7,495 nucleotides of DNA, from assembly GCA_937897125.1 (NCBI GenBank), contig CALCPL010000143.1, positions 1-7,495 of the forward strand. Reading direction: 5' to 3'. The notes beneath the pieces are model-generated. The model was not told where the DNA came from. It saw nothing but the letters and a program-made list of their open reading frames with translations, and did no database searches. Source of the stretch: an uncultured Candidatus Pelagibacter sp. (GTDB lineage: Bacteria; Pseudomonadota; Alphaproteobacteria; Pelagibacterales; Pelagibacteraceae). Both the position numbers and the translations under genes were made by a program. This document shows positions 1 through 5,857 of this stretch, piece by piece (the first letter of the stretch is position 1; every line of letters starts with the position of its first letter).

Positions 1-42
1 CCTCTCTATTCGTCGGCAGCGTCAGATGTGTATAAGAGACAG
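1..42 (+). other. Illumina Nextera i5 adapter (synthetic)
   Basis: This stretch is library adapter, not genome. Bases 2-9 read CTCTCTAT, which I recognise as the Nextera i5 index S502/N502. Bases 10-23 are the Nextera read-1 sequence TCGTCGGCAGCGTC. Bases 24-42 are the 19-bp Tn5 mosaic end AGATGTGTATAAGAGACAG. The first genomic base is 43. The exact reverse complement of the same 42 bases occurs at 7454-7495, so the molecule was tagged with the same adapter at both ends. Confidence 0.98.
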
Positions 43-605
43 CATTTGAGATTACCCCACAACATTTAACAATCTACGCTCCAGACTGTTATGATAAACT
101 TGGAACTTATGCTCAAATGAATCCACCTTTAAGAGACAAGTCTCATTATGATAGATTGTGGTATGGAGTAAAAAATAATCTTAATGATACAATTGGTTCT
201 GATCACGCTCCACACTTAAAAGAGAATAAAGAAAAAAATTATCCAAATTCACCATCTGGAATGCCTGGTGTTCAAACACTTTTACCAGTTATGTTAAACC
301 ATGTTAATGATGGAAAATTAAGTTTAGAACAATTAATGAATTCTATATGTGAAAATCCAGTAAAAATTTTTGGGATACAAGATAAAGGTTTTATTAAAGA
401 GGGTTTTGATGCTGATTTCACAATCGTAGATATGAATAAAAAAATTACAATTAAAAATGAAAATATTGAAAGTAAATGTGGTTGGTCACCTTTTGATGGA
501 TATGAATTTAAAGGCACACCAGTATCAACAATCATTAATGGTCAAATTAAAATGAGGGATGGTAAAATTTTAGGTGATCCTGAGGGTAAGCCTTTAAAAT
601 TTTAA
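43..605 (+). CDS. pyrC: Dihydroorotase, C-terminal part (5'-truncated)
   Basis: Dihydroorotase interconverts N-carbamoyl-aspartate and dihydroorotate in de novo pyrimidine synthesis and is cytosolic. The reading frame is open from the first whole codon of the insert (45), so the ATG at 117 is internal. The 24 codons before it read as a family segment containing ITPQHLT and YAPDCY. The frame then carries the NPPLR substrate-side motif (codons from 120) and the metal-site motif GSDHAPH at 195-215, whose Asp is the catalytic and metal-binding residue of this amidohydrolase family. YPNSPSGMPGVQTLLPVML and the terminal GWSPFDG follow. This matches alphaproteobacterial class I dihydroorotases of about 440 residues, so roughly the first 250 residues, including the HxH metal ligands, lie outside the insert. 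The last four bases overlap the convergent transporter gene. An allantoinase-like paralogue is the main alternative, but the NPPLR/SDHAPH/GMPGVQT combination favours PyrC. Confidence 0.9.
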
Positions 606-934
606 ATAGTTTTTACTGAAAAGCTATTTACAAGCACAACTCCAAAAACAATAAAGAATAATCCTAATACGGCCTGCCAAGACAATGATTGTTTAAAGAA
701 GATATATCCTAATATTGCAACTGTAAATACTCCAAGACCACTCCATGTTGCATAAACAATTGCAATTGGAATTTTATCAACAACAAAAGTTATAAGATAG
801 AAAGACAGCAAATAAAAAACTGCAAGAGTAGTGGTTGGGATAATTTTTGTAAAATTTTGTGAAACGGGTAACAACATTGTTCCACCTACTTCAAAAAAAA
901 TTGCTACTATTAAAATTAGATATGTTTTAATCAC
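602..934 (-). CDS. SMR-family (EmrE-type) small multidrug efflux transporter
   Basis: This 110-residue inner-membrane protein has four hydrophobic helices (about residues 3-22, 33-51, 57-78 and 85-105), the normal size and topology of the small multidrug resistance family, which works as a dimeric proton/cation antiporter. The membrane-embedded acidic residue is E15 (FFEVGGTMLL, equivalent to EmrE E14). Y61 and W64 in VYATWSGLG correspond to EmrE Y60 and W63. G17 after E15-V16, and the WSG motif, fit the EmrE/Qac subgroup better than SugE/Gdx, which has Trp near that point. The start is GTG at 934-932. Its G is also the last base of the upstream synthetase stop (TAGTG), a one-base overlap that suggests translational coupling. 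I see no good Shine-Dalgarno. The stop shares the palindrome TTAA with the pyrC stop on the other strand. The substrate cannot be deduced. Confidence 0.88.
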   Translation of the reverse strand: MIKTYLILIVAIFFEVGGTMLLPVSQNFTKIIPTTTLAVFYLLSFYLITFVVDKIPIAIVYATWSGLGVFTVAILGYIFFKQSLSWQAVLGLFFIVFGVVLVNSFSVKTI

Positions 935-2829
935 TACTTAAGAATATTATGCTTAATTAAGTCTTCTTTTATCTCAGTTAAGATAGTGGGATCATCAATA
1001 GTTGCTGGTACCTTATACTCTTCATTATCAGCAATTTTTCTAATAGTTCCTCTTAATATTTTGCCAGATCTTGTTTTTGGTAATCTTTTAATAACAATTA
1101 CAGTTTTAAATGCTGCTACTGGTCCAATAGTATCTCTAACCATTTTTATGCATTCTTTTGAAATAGTTTCGTTATCTTTTTTAACACCTGTCTTAAGAAC
1201 GACTAGACCAATTGGTAATTGTCCTTTTAATTTATCAGCAACTCCTAATACCGCACACTCAGCAACTGATTGATGTTCTGATAAAACTTCTTCTATAGCA
1301 CCTGTTGATAATCTGTGACCTGCAACATTAATAATGTCATCTGTTCTAGACATAATCCAAATATATCCATCTTCATCAATATGTCCTGCATCATAAGTTT
1401 CGTAGTAACCTTCATAATTAGTCATATAATTATCTTTGTATCTTTTATCTGCATTCCATAAGGTTGGAAAAGTTCCAGGAGGTAAAGGTAATTTTACAAC
1501 TATATCTCCCATTTCATTAGGTTTTGCTAAAGTTTGATCTGGCTTCATGATTTGAACATCATATCCAGGGACTGCCTTACATGCTGAGCCATATTTTGTT
1601 TTCATCATTTCAATTCCTGTACAATTAGAACTAATTGCCCAACTTGTTTCAGTTTGCCACCAATGGTCAATTACTGGAACTTTTAATAAATTTTCTGCCC
1701 ATTTAATGGTATCTGGGTCAGCTCTCTCACCGGCTAGAAATAATGATTCAAATTTACTTAAATCATATTTAGAAAAAAACTTACCCTCAGGGTCTTCTTT
1801 TTTAATAGCTCTAAAAGCAGTTGGGGCTGTAAAAAGTGATTTTACCTTATAGTCAGAAATTATTTTCCAAAAAGCACCAGCATCAGGAGTACCAACAGGC
1901 TTTCCTTCAAATAATACTGTAGTACAACCTTTAAATAAAGGTGCGTAAACAATATAAGAGTGCCCAACAATCCATCCAATATCACTCGCTGACCACCAAA
2001 CATCATCAGCATCAATATTGTAGATATTCTTCATAGTCCATTTGAGAGCAACTATATGACCCCCAATATCCCTAACGATTCCTTTAGGAACACCTGTAGT
2101 TCCTGAGGTGTATAAAATATAAGCTAAGTCATTTGAATTCATTTCGACACAATCTACTTCTTTTGCATTTGAAAGTGCTTCGCCCCAACTGATTTCTTTT
2201 GGAGCATTAAGCTCAACTGTATGATCTATTCTTTGGAATAAGATCATTTTATCAATTTTATGAGAAGCCATCTTAATTGCTGCATCAACCAATGGTTTGT
2301 ACTCAACAGTTTTTCCAGGTTCAAAGCCACATGAAGCTGTAACTATTACTTTTGCTTTACTATCATCAATTCTGCTAGCAAGTTCATTTGAGGCAAAACC
2401 CCCAAACACCACAGAGTGAATTGCTCCAATTCTCCCACATGCTAACATTGCTATAACTGCCTCTGGAATCATAGGCATGTAGATTATAACCCTATCACCT
2501 TTGTCGACTCCTTGATTTCTTAGCGCTCCTGCAAATTTTGAAACCTTTTCTCTTAATTCTTTGTAGGTAAACTGCTTTTTATTGCCAGTTATTGGACTGT
2601 CATAGATTAAAGCTAGCTTGTCACCTCTGCCTTGATCGATATGAATGTCTAAAGCATTATAACAAGTGTTGGTAACACCATCCTCAAACCATTTATAAAA
2701 AGGTGGATTAGATTTATTTAAAATTTTAGTGGGTTTTTTAAACCAAAAAATATCATTAGAGACTTCTTGCCAAAAATTTTCAGGATTTTTTAAAGAATTT
2801 TGGTAAATATCATTAAATTTTTTTGACAT
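934..2829 (-). CDS. prpE: Short-chain acyl-CoA synthetase, PrpE/ACSS3 type (propionate/acetate--CoA ligase)
   Basis: This is an AMP-forming ligase that activates propionate or acetate to acyl-CoA through an acyl-adenylate. The 631 residues match PrpE (about 628) in length. In order: an ACS N-terminal region (15-75), the conserved VVFGGFAS (140-147), the ATP loop YTSGTTGVPKG (240-250), SDIGWIVGHSYIVYAPL (282-298), the adenylate/acyl motif DHWWQTETSW (388-397), the hinge region SRTDDIINVAGHRL (494-507), and PKTRSGK (584-590) with catalytic K590, the lysine regulated by acetylation in Acs. AGER (366-369) puts Ala where characterised acetyl-CoA synthetases have Val in the acyl pocket. This resembles PrpE and ACSS3 and suggests propionate tolerance (inference from memory of the family). 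The start is ATG at 2829-2827, without an obvious Shine-Dalgarno. The gene leads a two-gene unit with the SMR transporter and diverges from proteorhodopsin. Substrate preference is unproven. Confidence 0.9.
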   Translation of the reverse strand: MSKKFNDIYQNSLKNPENFWQEVSNDIFWFKKPTKILNKSNPPFYKWFEDGVTNTCYNALDIHIDQGRGDKLALIYDSPITGNKKQFTYKELREKVSKFAGALRNQGVDKGDRVIIYMPMIPEAVIAMLACGRIGAIHSVVFGGFASNELASRIDDSKAKVIVTASCGFEPGKTVEYKPLVDAAIKMASHKIDKMILFQRIDHTVELNAPKEISWGEALSNAKEVDCVEMNSNDLAYILYTSGTTGVPKGIVRDIGGHIVALKWTMKNIYNIDADDVWWSASDIGWIVGHSYIVYAPLFKGCTTVLFEGKPVGTPDAGAFWKIISDYKVKSLFTAPTAFRAIKKEDPEGKFFSKYDLSKFESLFLAGERADPDTIKWAENLLKVPVIDHWWQTETSWAISSNCTGIEMMKTKYGSACKAVPGYDVQIMKPDQTLAKPNEMGDIVVKLPLPPGTFPTLWNADKRYKDNYMTNYEGYYETYDAGHIDEDGYIWIMSRTDDIINVAGHRLSTGAIEEVLSEHQSVAECAVLGVADKLKGQLPIGLVVLKTGVKKDNETISKECIKMVRDTIGPVAAFKTVIVIKRLPKTRSGKILRGTIRKIADNEEYKVPATIDDPTILTEIKEDLIKHNILK

Positions 2830-2881
2830 ATTATTTGATTCTATTTTGTTGGTTTTTTAAGCTTATTAAATTAAAAATTGT

Positions 2882-2910
2882 ATTAAAATTTAAAAAGTAA
2901 GTAAAATCAA
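2882..2910 (-). promoter_or_regulatory. Candidate sigma-70 promoter for the acyl-CoA synthetase
   Basis: On the minus strand, TTGATT (2910-2905) and TTTAAT (2887-2882) are separated by exactly 17 bases. They match the consensus -35 at 4 of 6 and the -10 at 5 of 6. Transcription would begin near 2875, giving a leader of about 45 bases to the ATG at 2829. The region is very AT-rich, so chance matches are common; the correct spacing and position are what support it. Confidence 0.4.
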
Positions 2911-2939
2911 TACAAATTAGATGTAATTAAGCCTTCTAA

Positions 2940-3001
2940 AAACTAGATAACTTTGATAGTTAACCTTCAACATGACTTAAGCTTTTGTTTAAGTCTAGTT
3001 T
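2940..3001. repeat. Nested, mutually exclusive inverted repeats upstream of proteorhodopsin
   Basis: AAACTAGA at 2940-2947 is the exact reverse complement of TCTAGTTT at 2994-3001. Inside this, GACTTAA at 2974-2980 pairs with TTAAGTC at 2989-2995 across an 8-base spacer. The two right arms share bases 2994-2995, so both pairings cannot form completely at once. Such dyads upstream of a gene are typical operator shapes. I cannot assign a regulator, and AT-rich DNA yields short inverted repeats by chance. Confidence 0.45.
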
Positions 3002-3011
3002 ATATAAACTA
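2996..3011. promoter_or_regulatory. Perfect 16-bp palindrome covering the probable proteorhodopsin -10 region
   Basis: TAGTTTATATAAACTA is its own reverse complement over all 16 bases. It contains the best -10-like hexamers before the gene (TATATA 3001-3006, TATAAA 3003-3008), and starts 34 bases upstream of the leader's end. No -35 close to TTGACA lies 16-18 bases upstream; the sequence there (2977-2983) belongs to another inverted repeat. A weak -35 with a palindromic -10 region would fit a promoter under activator or repressor control. The palindrome is seen directly; its role is inferred. Confidence 0.5.
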
Positions 3012-3030
3012 AAAGTTAAAAACTAACAAA

Positions 3031-3038
3031 AGAGGGAG
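3031..3038 (+). promoter_or_regulatory. Strong ribosome binding site of proteorhodopsin
   Basis: AGAGGGAG contains GGAG at 3035-3038, six bases before the ATG at 3045. It is the only clear Shine-Dalgarno-like sequence before a complete gene in this window. The other starts have weak or no complementarity (the reductase has only AAGG four bases upstream). It fixes the start and suggests high translation. Confidence 0.8.
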
Positions 3039-3044
3039 TTTTTT

Positions 3045-3815
3045 ATGAAAAAACTAAAATTGTTTGCTCTTACAGCTGTAGCCCTAATGGGTGCTTCAGG
3101 TGTGGCAAATGCAGAGACAGCCATGTTGGCTTCTGACGACTTCGTTGGGATCTCATTCTGGCTTGTATCAATGGTGATGTTAGCGTCGACTGCTTTCTTT
3201 TTCCTAGAAGCAGGAAATGTTGCAGCAGGTTGGAGAACATCAATAATTGTATCTGGTCTAGTAACTGGTATTGCCTTTGTACATTACGTATATATGAGAG
3301 ATGTATGGGTTATGACTGGTGAGTCACCAACTGTTTACAGATATATTGACTGGTTAATCACTGTACCATTACTGATGATAGAATTTTACCTTGTTCTAGC
3401 AGCAGTAGGTAAAGCAAATTCTGGAATATTCTGGAGATTGTTAATTGGAACAGTTGTGATGCTTGTAGGTGGATACTTAGGAGAAGCAGGATACATTAAT
3501 GCTACACTTGGTTTTGTAATCGGTATGGCTGGATGGTTCTACATTCTTTATGAAGTATTCTCTGGTGAAGCAGGAAAAGCTGCAGCAAAAAGTGGAAACA
3601 AAGCTCTTGTTACTGCATTTGGTGCAATGAGAATGATCGTTACAGTTGGTTGGGCAATTTACCCATTAGGTTACGTATTTGGTTACCTAACAGGTGGTGT
3701 AGATGCTGACTCACTAAACGTGATTTACAACATAGCTGACTTGCTAAACAAAACTGCATTTGGTCTAATCATTTGGGCTGCAGCAATGCAATCAGGTGGT
3801 AGAAAAGCTAAGTAA
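3045..3815 (+). CDS. Proteorhodopsin, green-tuned light-driven proton pump
   Basis: This retinal-binding seven-helix inner-membrane protein exports protons in light. The 256-residue product begins with a signal peptide (KK, hydrophobic 5-20, ANA at 21-23, likely cut before E24). Helices are near 33-54, 66-86, 95-120, 129-147, 150-172, 190-213 and 224-247. Helix C, RYIDWLITVPLLMIEFY, gives proton acceptor D102, T106 and proton donor E113, equal to D97, T101 and E108 of the reference green proteorhodopsin, so the DTE pump triad is intact. H80 matches H75, which pairs with the acceptor. D232 and K236 in ADLLNK match D227 and the Schiff-base lysine K231. L110 sits at the spectral-tuning position (L105), predicting green absorption. 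The gene has a strong Shine-Dalgarno and its own terminator, so it is probably mainly monocistronic. Its bases are visibly less AT-rich than its neighbours'. No retinal synthesis gene is nearby. Confidence 0.97.
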   Translation: MKKLKLFALTAVALMGASGVANAETAMLASDDFVGISFWLVSMVMLASTAFFFLEAGNVAAGWRTSIIVSGLVTGIAFVHYVYMRDVWVMTGESPTVYRYIDWLITVPLLMIEFYLVLAAVGKANSGIFWRLLIGTVVMLVGGYLGEAGYINATLGFVIGMAGWFYILYEVFSGEAGKAAAKSGNKALVTAFGAMRMIVTVGWAIYPLGYVFGYLTGGVDADSLNVIYNIADLLNKTAFGLIIWAAAMQSGGRKAK

Positions 3816-3835
3816 TTAGTAAACCTAAATAATTT

Positions 3836-3876
3836 AAAAAGGGCGAGTACATTTTGTGTACTTGCCCTTTTTTTTT
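3836..3876 (+). terminator. Intrinsic terminator after proteorhodopsin
   Basis: The 11-bp stem GGGCGAGTACA (3841-3851) pairs with TGTACTTGCCC (3857-3867) through one G-U pair (3845/3863) and a 5-base loop. Nine T residues follow (3868-3876) and five A residues precede (3836-3840), which could lengthen the stem. It is the only GC-rich hairpin with a T tract that I found in the insert, and begins 20 bases after the proteorhodopsin stop. It should separate most proteorhodopsin transcripts from the ferredoxin cassette. Confidence 0.93.
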
Positions 3877-3891
3877 ATGTAATTATATATA
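3862..3891 (+). promoter_or_regulatory. Candidate ferredoxin promoter overlapping the terminator hairpin
   Basis: TTGCCC (3862-3867) matches the -35 consensus at 4 of 6 and is the last six bases of the terminator stem. The T tract acts as spacer, and TATATA follows at 3884-3889 (16-base spacer) or 3886-3891 (18-base spacer). A start site about seven bases further on falls at or next to the ferredoxin ATG (3897), which has no Shine-Dalgarno; the mRNA would be leaderless or nearly so. Only 20 bases separate the T tract from the ATG, so a separate promoter has little other room. The alternative is read-through from proteorhodopsin. Confidence 0.35.
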
Positions 3892-3896
3892 GTTCA

Positions 3897-4217
3897 ATGC
3901 CTAAAATTACCTACATTGAAAATAATGGAAAGTCTCATACTATAGAAGTTTCTAATGGGTTAAGTGTAATGGAGGGTGCAGTTCAAAACGATATTCCTGG
4001 GATTGACGCTGATTGTGGAGGTGGAATGGCTTGTGCTACTTGCCATGTTTATGTCAAAGAAGAATGGTTTGATAAACTTCCAAAAAAAGAAGATGGTGAA
4101 GAAGATATGCTAGATATGGCTTTTGAACCTAATAAATTTAGTAGGTTAAGTTGCCAACTATTAGTTTCAGATGAACTAGATGGGTTAACAGTTAGCATTC
4201 CATCAAAACAAGGTTAA
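3897..4217 (+). CDS. 2Fe-2S ferredoxin, adrenodoxin/FdVI type
   Basis: This is a small soluble electron carrier of 106 residues. The cluster ligands are C40, C46 and C49 in [17 protein letters not shown] (C-x5-C-x2-C), plus C86 in SRLSCQL, the adrenodoxin/putidaredoxin pattern rather than the plant type. [14 protein letters not shown] and [10 protein letters not shown] segments closely resemble Rhodobacter capsulatus FdVI, which is also 106 residues. Relatives serve cytochrome P450s, ring hydroxylases or Fe-S and cofactor synthesis. No such partner is encoded here, but the next gene, starting immediately after its stop, is a fitting reductase. The ATG follows the proteorhodopsin terminator by 20 bases and lacks a Shine-Dalgarno. 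Electron flow NADPH to reductase to ferredoxin is inferred; the final acceptor is unknown. Confidence 0.93.
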   Translation: MPKITYIENNGKSHTIEVSNGLSVMEGAVQNDIPGIDADCGGGMACATCHVYVKEEWFDKLPKKEDGEEDMLDMAFEPNKFSRLSCQLLVSDELDGLTVSIPSKQG

Positions 4218-5234
4218 ATGATTAAAACAGATACTTTAATAATAGGCGCAGGGCCAGTTGGATTATTTTGTGTTCATCAATTAGGAATAATCGGATTAAA
4301 ATGTGAAGTAGTTGATAACTTAGATAAAATAGGTGGACAGTGCATTGAACTTTATCCTGATAAACCTATTTATGATATTCCTGCTGTTCCAGAATGCACT
4401 GGAGAAGAGTTAACCAATAATTTAATTGATCAGATAAAAGCATTCAAAACAAATTTTCATTTAAATGAGCGAGTACAAGAAATTAAAAAAGTTGAAAAAA
4501 AATGGTTAATAAAGACCAATAAAGGAACTGAATTTGAAGCATCAAGTATAATTATTGCAGCTGGTGTAGGATCTTTTGAGCCAAGAAAATTCCCAACAAA
4601 AGAAATTGAAAAGTATGAAGGAAAACAAATACTTTATTCAATTAAAGACAAAAAAATTTTTAAAGATAAAACAGTTACCATTTTTGGTGGAGGAGACTCA
4701 GCATTAGATTGGGCGATAGAACTCTCAAATACATCTAAAGTTATATTAGTACACAGAAGAGATGAATTTAGAGGAATGCAAGCAAGTATTGATAAAGTTA
4801 ACCAATTAAAAGATGAAGGTAAGATAGAAGTTCATACTAAATACCAATTAGGTTCAGTTAGCGGTAATGAAAAAGTTGAAAGTATTAACATCAAGCATGA
4901 TGATGAGAGTATAAAAGAAATTAAAACTGATTATGTTTTGGGCTTTTTTGGATTAATAATGCAACTAGGACCAATTGCTGAATGGGGATTAAATTTAGAT
5001 AAGAAAACAATACCGGTTAATACAGAAAATTTTGAAACCAATAAAGAAGGTATTTTTGCAATTGGTGATATTTGCACCTATCCTGGAAAACTTAAATTAA
5101 TTCTTTCAGGTTTTCATGAGGGAGCATTAGCTGCTAGAGGTTGTTTTAAATACGCTAAACCAGATGAAAAATACAGATTTGAGTTTACCACTTCCTCTAA
5201 GACAGTAAAAAGCAGACTGGGTGTTAAAGAGTGA
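4218..5234 (+). CDS. Ferredoxin--NADP reductase, thioredoxin-reductase-like (TRLF type)
   Basis: This is an FAD flavoprotein of 338 residues that moves electrons between NADPH and ferredoxin. The FAD Rossmann motif is GAGPVG (10-15). GGQCIELYPDKPIYDIPA (39-56) is a signature of TrxR-like ferredoxin reductases. The NADPH-binding fold has GGGDSALDWA (157-166), and HRRDEFRG (179-186) supplies arginines for the 2'-phosphate. FAIGDI (280-285) is the second FAD motif. The redox CxxC that thioredoxin reductase carries just before its GGG motif is absent (the sequence there is LYSIKDKKIFKDKTV), so this is not a thioredoxin reductase despite the likely annotation as trxB. The ATG follows the ferredoxin TAA with no gap, behind a weak AAGG. 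The 3' end overlaps the GST start by four bases. Coupling to both neighbours supports a three-gene redox operon. Confidence 0.92.
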   Translation: MIKTDTLIIGAGPVGLFCVHQLGIIGLKCEVVDNLDKIGGQCIELYPDKPIYDIPAVPECTGEELTNNLIDQIKAFKTNFHLNERVQEIKKVEKKWLIKTNKGTEFEASSIIIAAGVGSFEPRKFPTKEIEKYEGKQILYSIKDKKIFKDKTVTIFGGGDSALDWAIELSNTSKVILVHRRDEFRGMQASIDKVNQLKDEGKIEVHTKYQLGSVSGNEKVESINIKHDDESIKEIKTDYVLGFFGLIMQLGPIAEWGLNLDKKTIPVNTENFETNKEGIFAIGDICTYPGKLKLILSGFHEGALAARGCFKYAKPDEKYRFEFTTSSKTVKSRLGVKE

Positions 5235-5857
5235 TAGAGCTATTTACAGCAGATACTCCAAATGGAAAAAAAATTACAATAATGTTAGAAGAAATAGGTT
5301 GTGATTTTAAAGTTACTAAAATTGATTTGTCAAAAGATGAGCAATTTAAAAAAGATTTTAAAAAAATAAGCCCATTTGGAAAGATACCAGTAATTACAGA
5401 TCATGAAAATGGACAGTCATTATTCGAGTCTGGTGCAATACTTATATATTTAGCTGAAAAATATAATAAATTTTATGAAGCAAAAGATCGACATACCATA
5501 AACCAATGGTTGATGGCACAGATGGGAATTATAGGACCAATGATTGGACAACATCATCAGTTTCATCATTACAATGCTGGAAAAAGTGAATTTGGAGAAG
5601 AAAGATATTTTAAAATTACAAAAAGAATTTATAGCGAACTAGATGAGAGATTATCTTCATCAAAATACTTAGCTGGAAATGAATATACGATTGCAGATAT
5701 TGCAACTTGGCCCTGGATTGCAAGACATGAATGGCATGATATTGGTCTTAAGAATTATAGCAACTTAACTAGATGGTATTTAGATATTGCAAAAAGAGAA
5801 GCTGTTGTAAAGGGGTACGATCTTTTAAAAGATGGCTCTGAGATACCAAAACCTTAA
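5231..5857 (+). CDS. Glutathione S-transferase family protein, Nu class (YfcG-like disulfide reductase)
   Basis: The 208-residue product resembles E. coli YfcG and YghU, which bind glutathione and act as disulfide-bond reductases rather than classical conjugating transferases. The N-terminal thioredoxin-like domain (1-80) has TPNGKKITIMLEE, with T9 and N11 in the position used by Nu-class enzymes instead of a catalytic Tyr/Ser/Cys. It also has the cis-proline KIPV (P54) and ESGAI (E66, S67), which bind the glutathione gamma-glutamyl group. The helical C-terminal domain (about 88-200) contains GPMIGQHHQFHHY and the folding motif TIADIATWPW (154-163). Translation starts at GTG, and GTGA overlaps the reductase TGA by four bases, indicating coupling. 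The stop is directly followed by the phyH stop on the other strand. Whether electrons pass between the ferredoxin/reductase pair and glutathione chemistry is speculation. Confidence 0.9.
   Translation: MIELFTADTPNGKKITIMLEEIGCDFKVTKIDLSKDEQFKKDFKKISPFGKIPVITDHENGQSLFESGAILIYLAEKYNKFYEAKDRHTINQWLMAQMGIIGPMIGQHHQFHHYNAGKSEFGEERYFKITKRIYSELDERLSSSKYLAGNEYTIADIATWPWIARHEWHDIGLKNYSNLTRWYLDIAKREAVVKGYDLLKDGSEIPKP

Noticed and set aside
272..535. 87-residue minus-strand open frame
   Set aside because: It lies wholly inside pyrC on the opposite strand, where the plus frame carries clear family motifs; it has no recognisable domain or start signal.
117..605. pyrC starting at ATG 117 as a complete short gene
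   Set aside because: The frame stays open back to the insert edge, and the upstream codons encode conserved dihydroorotase sequence, so the gene is truncated and the ATG is internal.
986..1273. 95-residue plus-strand open frame
   Set aside because: It is antisense to the 3' part of the acyl-CoA synthetase, including the PKTRSGK region; it has no domain or Shine-Dalgarno.
2953..2981. Conventional proteorhodopsin promoter using TTGATA at 2953-2958
   Set aside because: Seventeen bases downstream lies CTTAAG (2976-2981), a poor -10, and the TATAAA-like sequences are about 45 bases away.
2830..3044. A small gene, tRNA or CRISPR repeat in the divergent spacer
   Set aside because: I saw no open frame with a start signal, no cloverleaf and no spaced direct repeats. 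AAAAACTA occurs twice (2938-2945, 3018-3025) but is too short in this AT-rich DNA to mean much.
4218..5234. Thioredoxin reductase (trxB)
   Set aside because: The fold is shared, but the CxxC before the NADPH motif is absent and the IELYPDKPIYDIPA signature plus adjacent ferredoxin fit a ferredoxin-NADP reductase.
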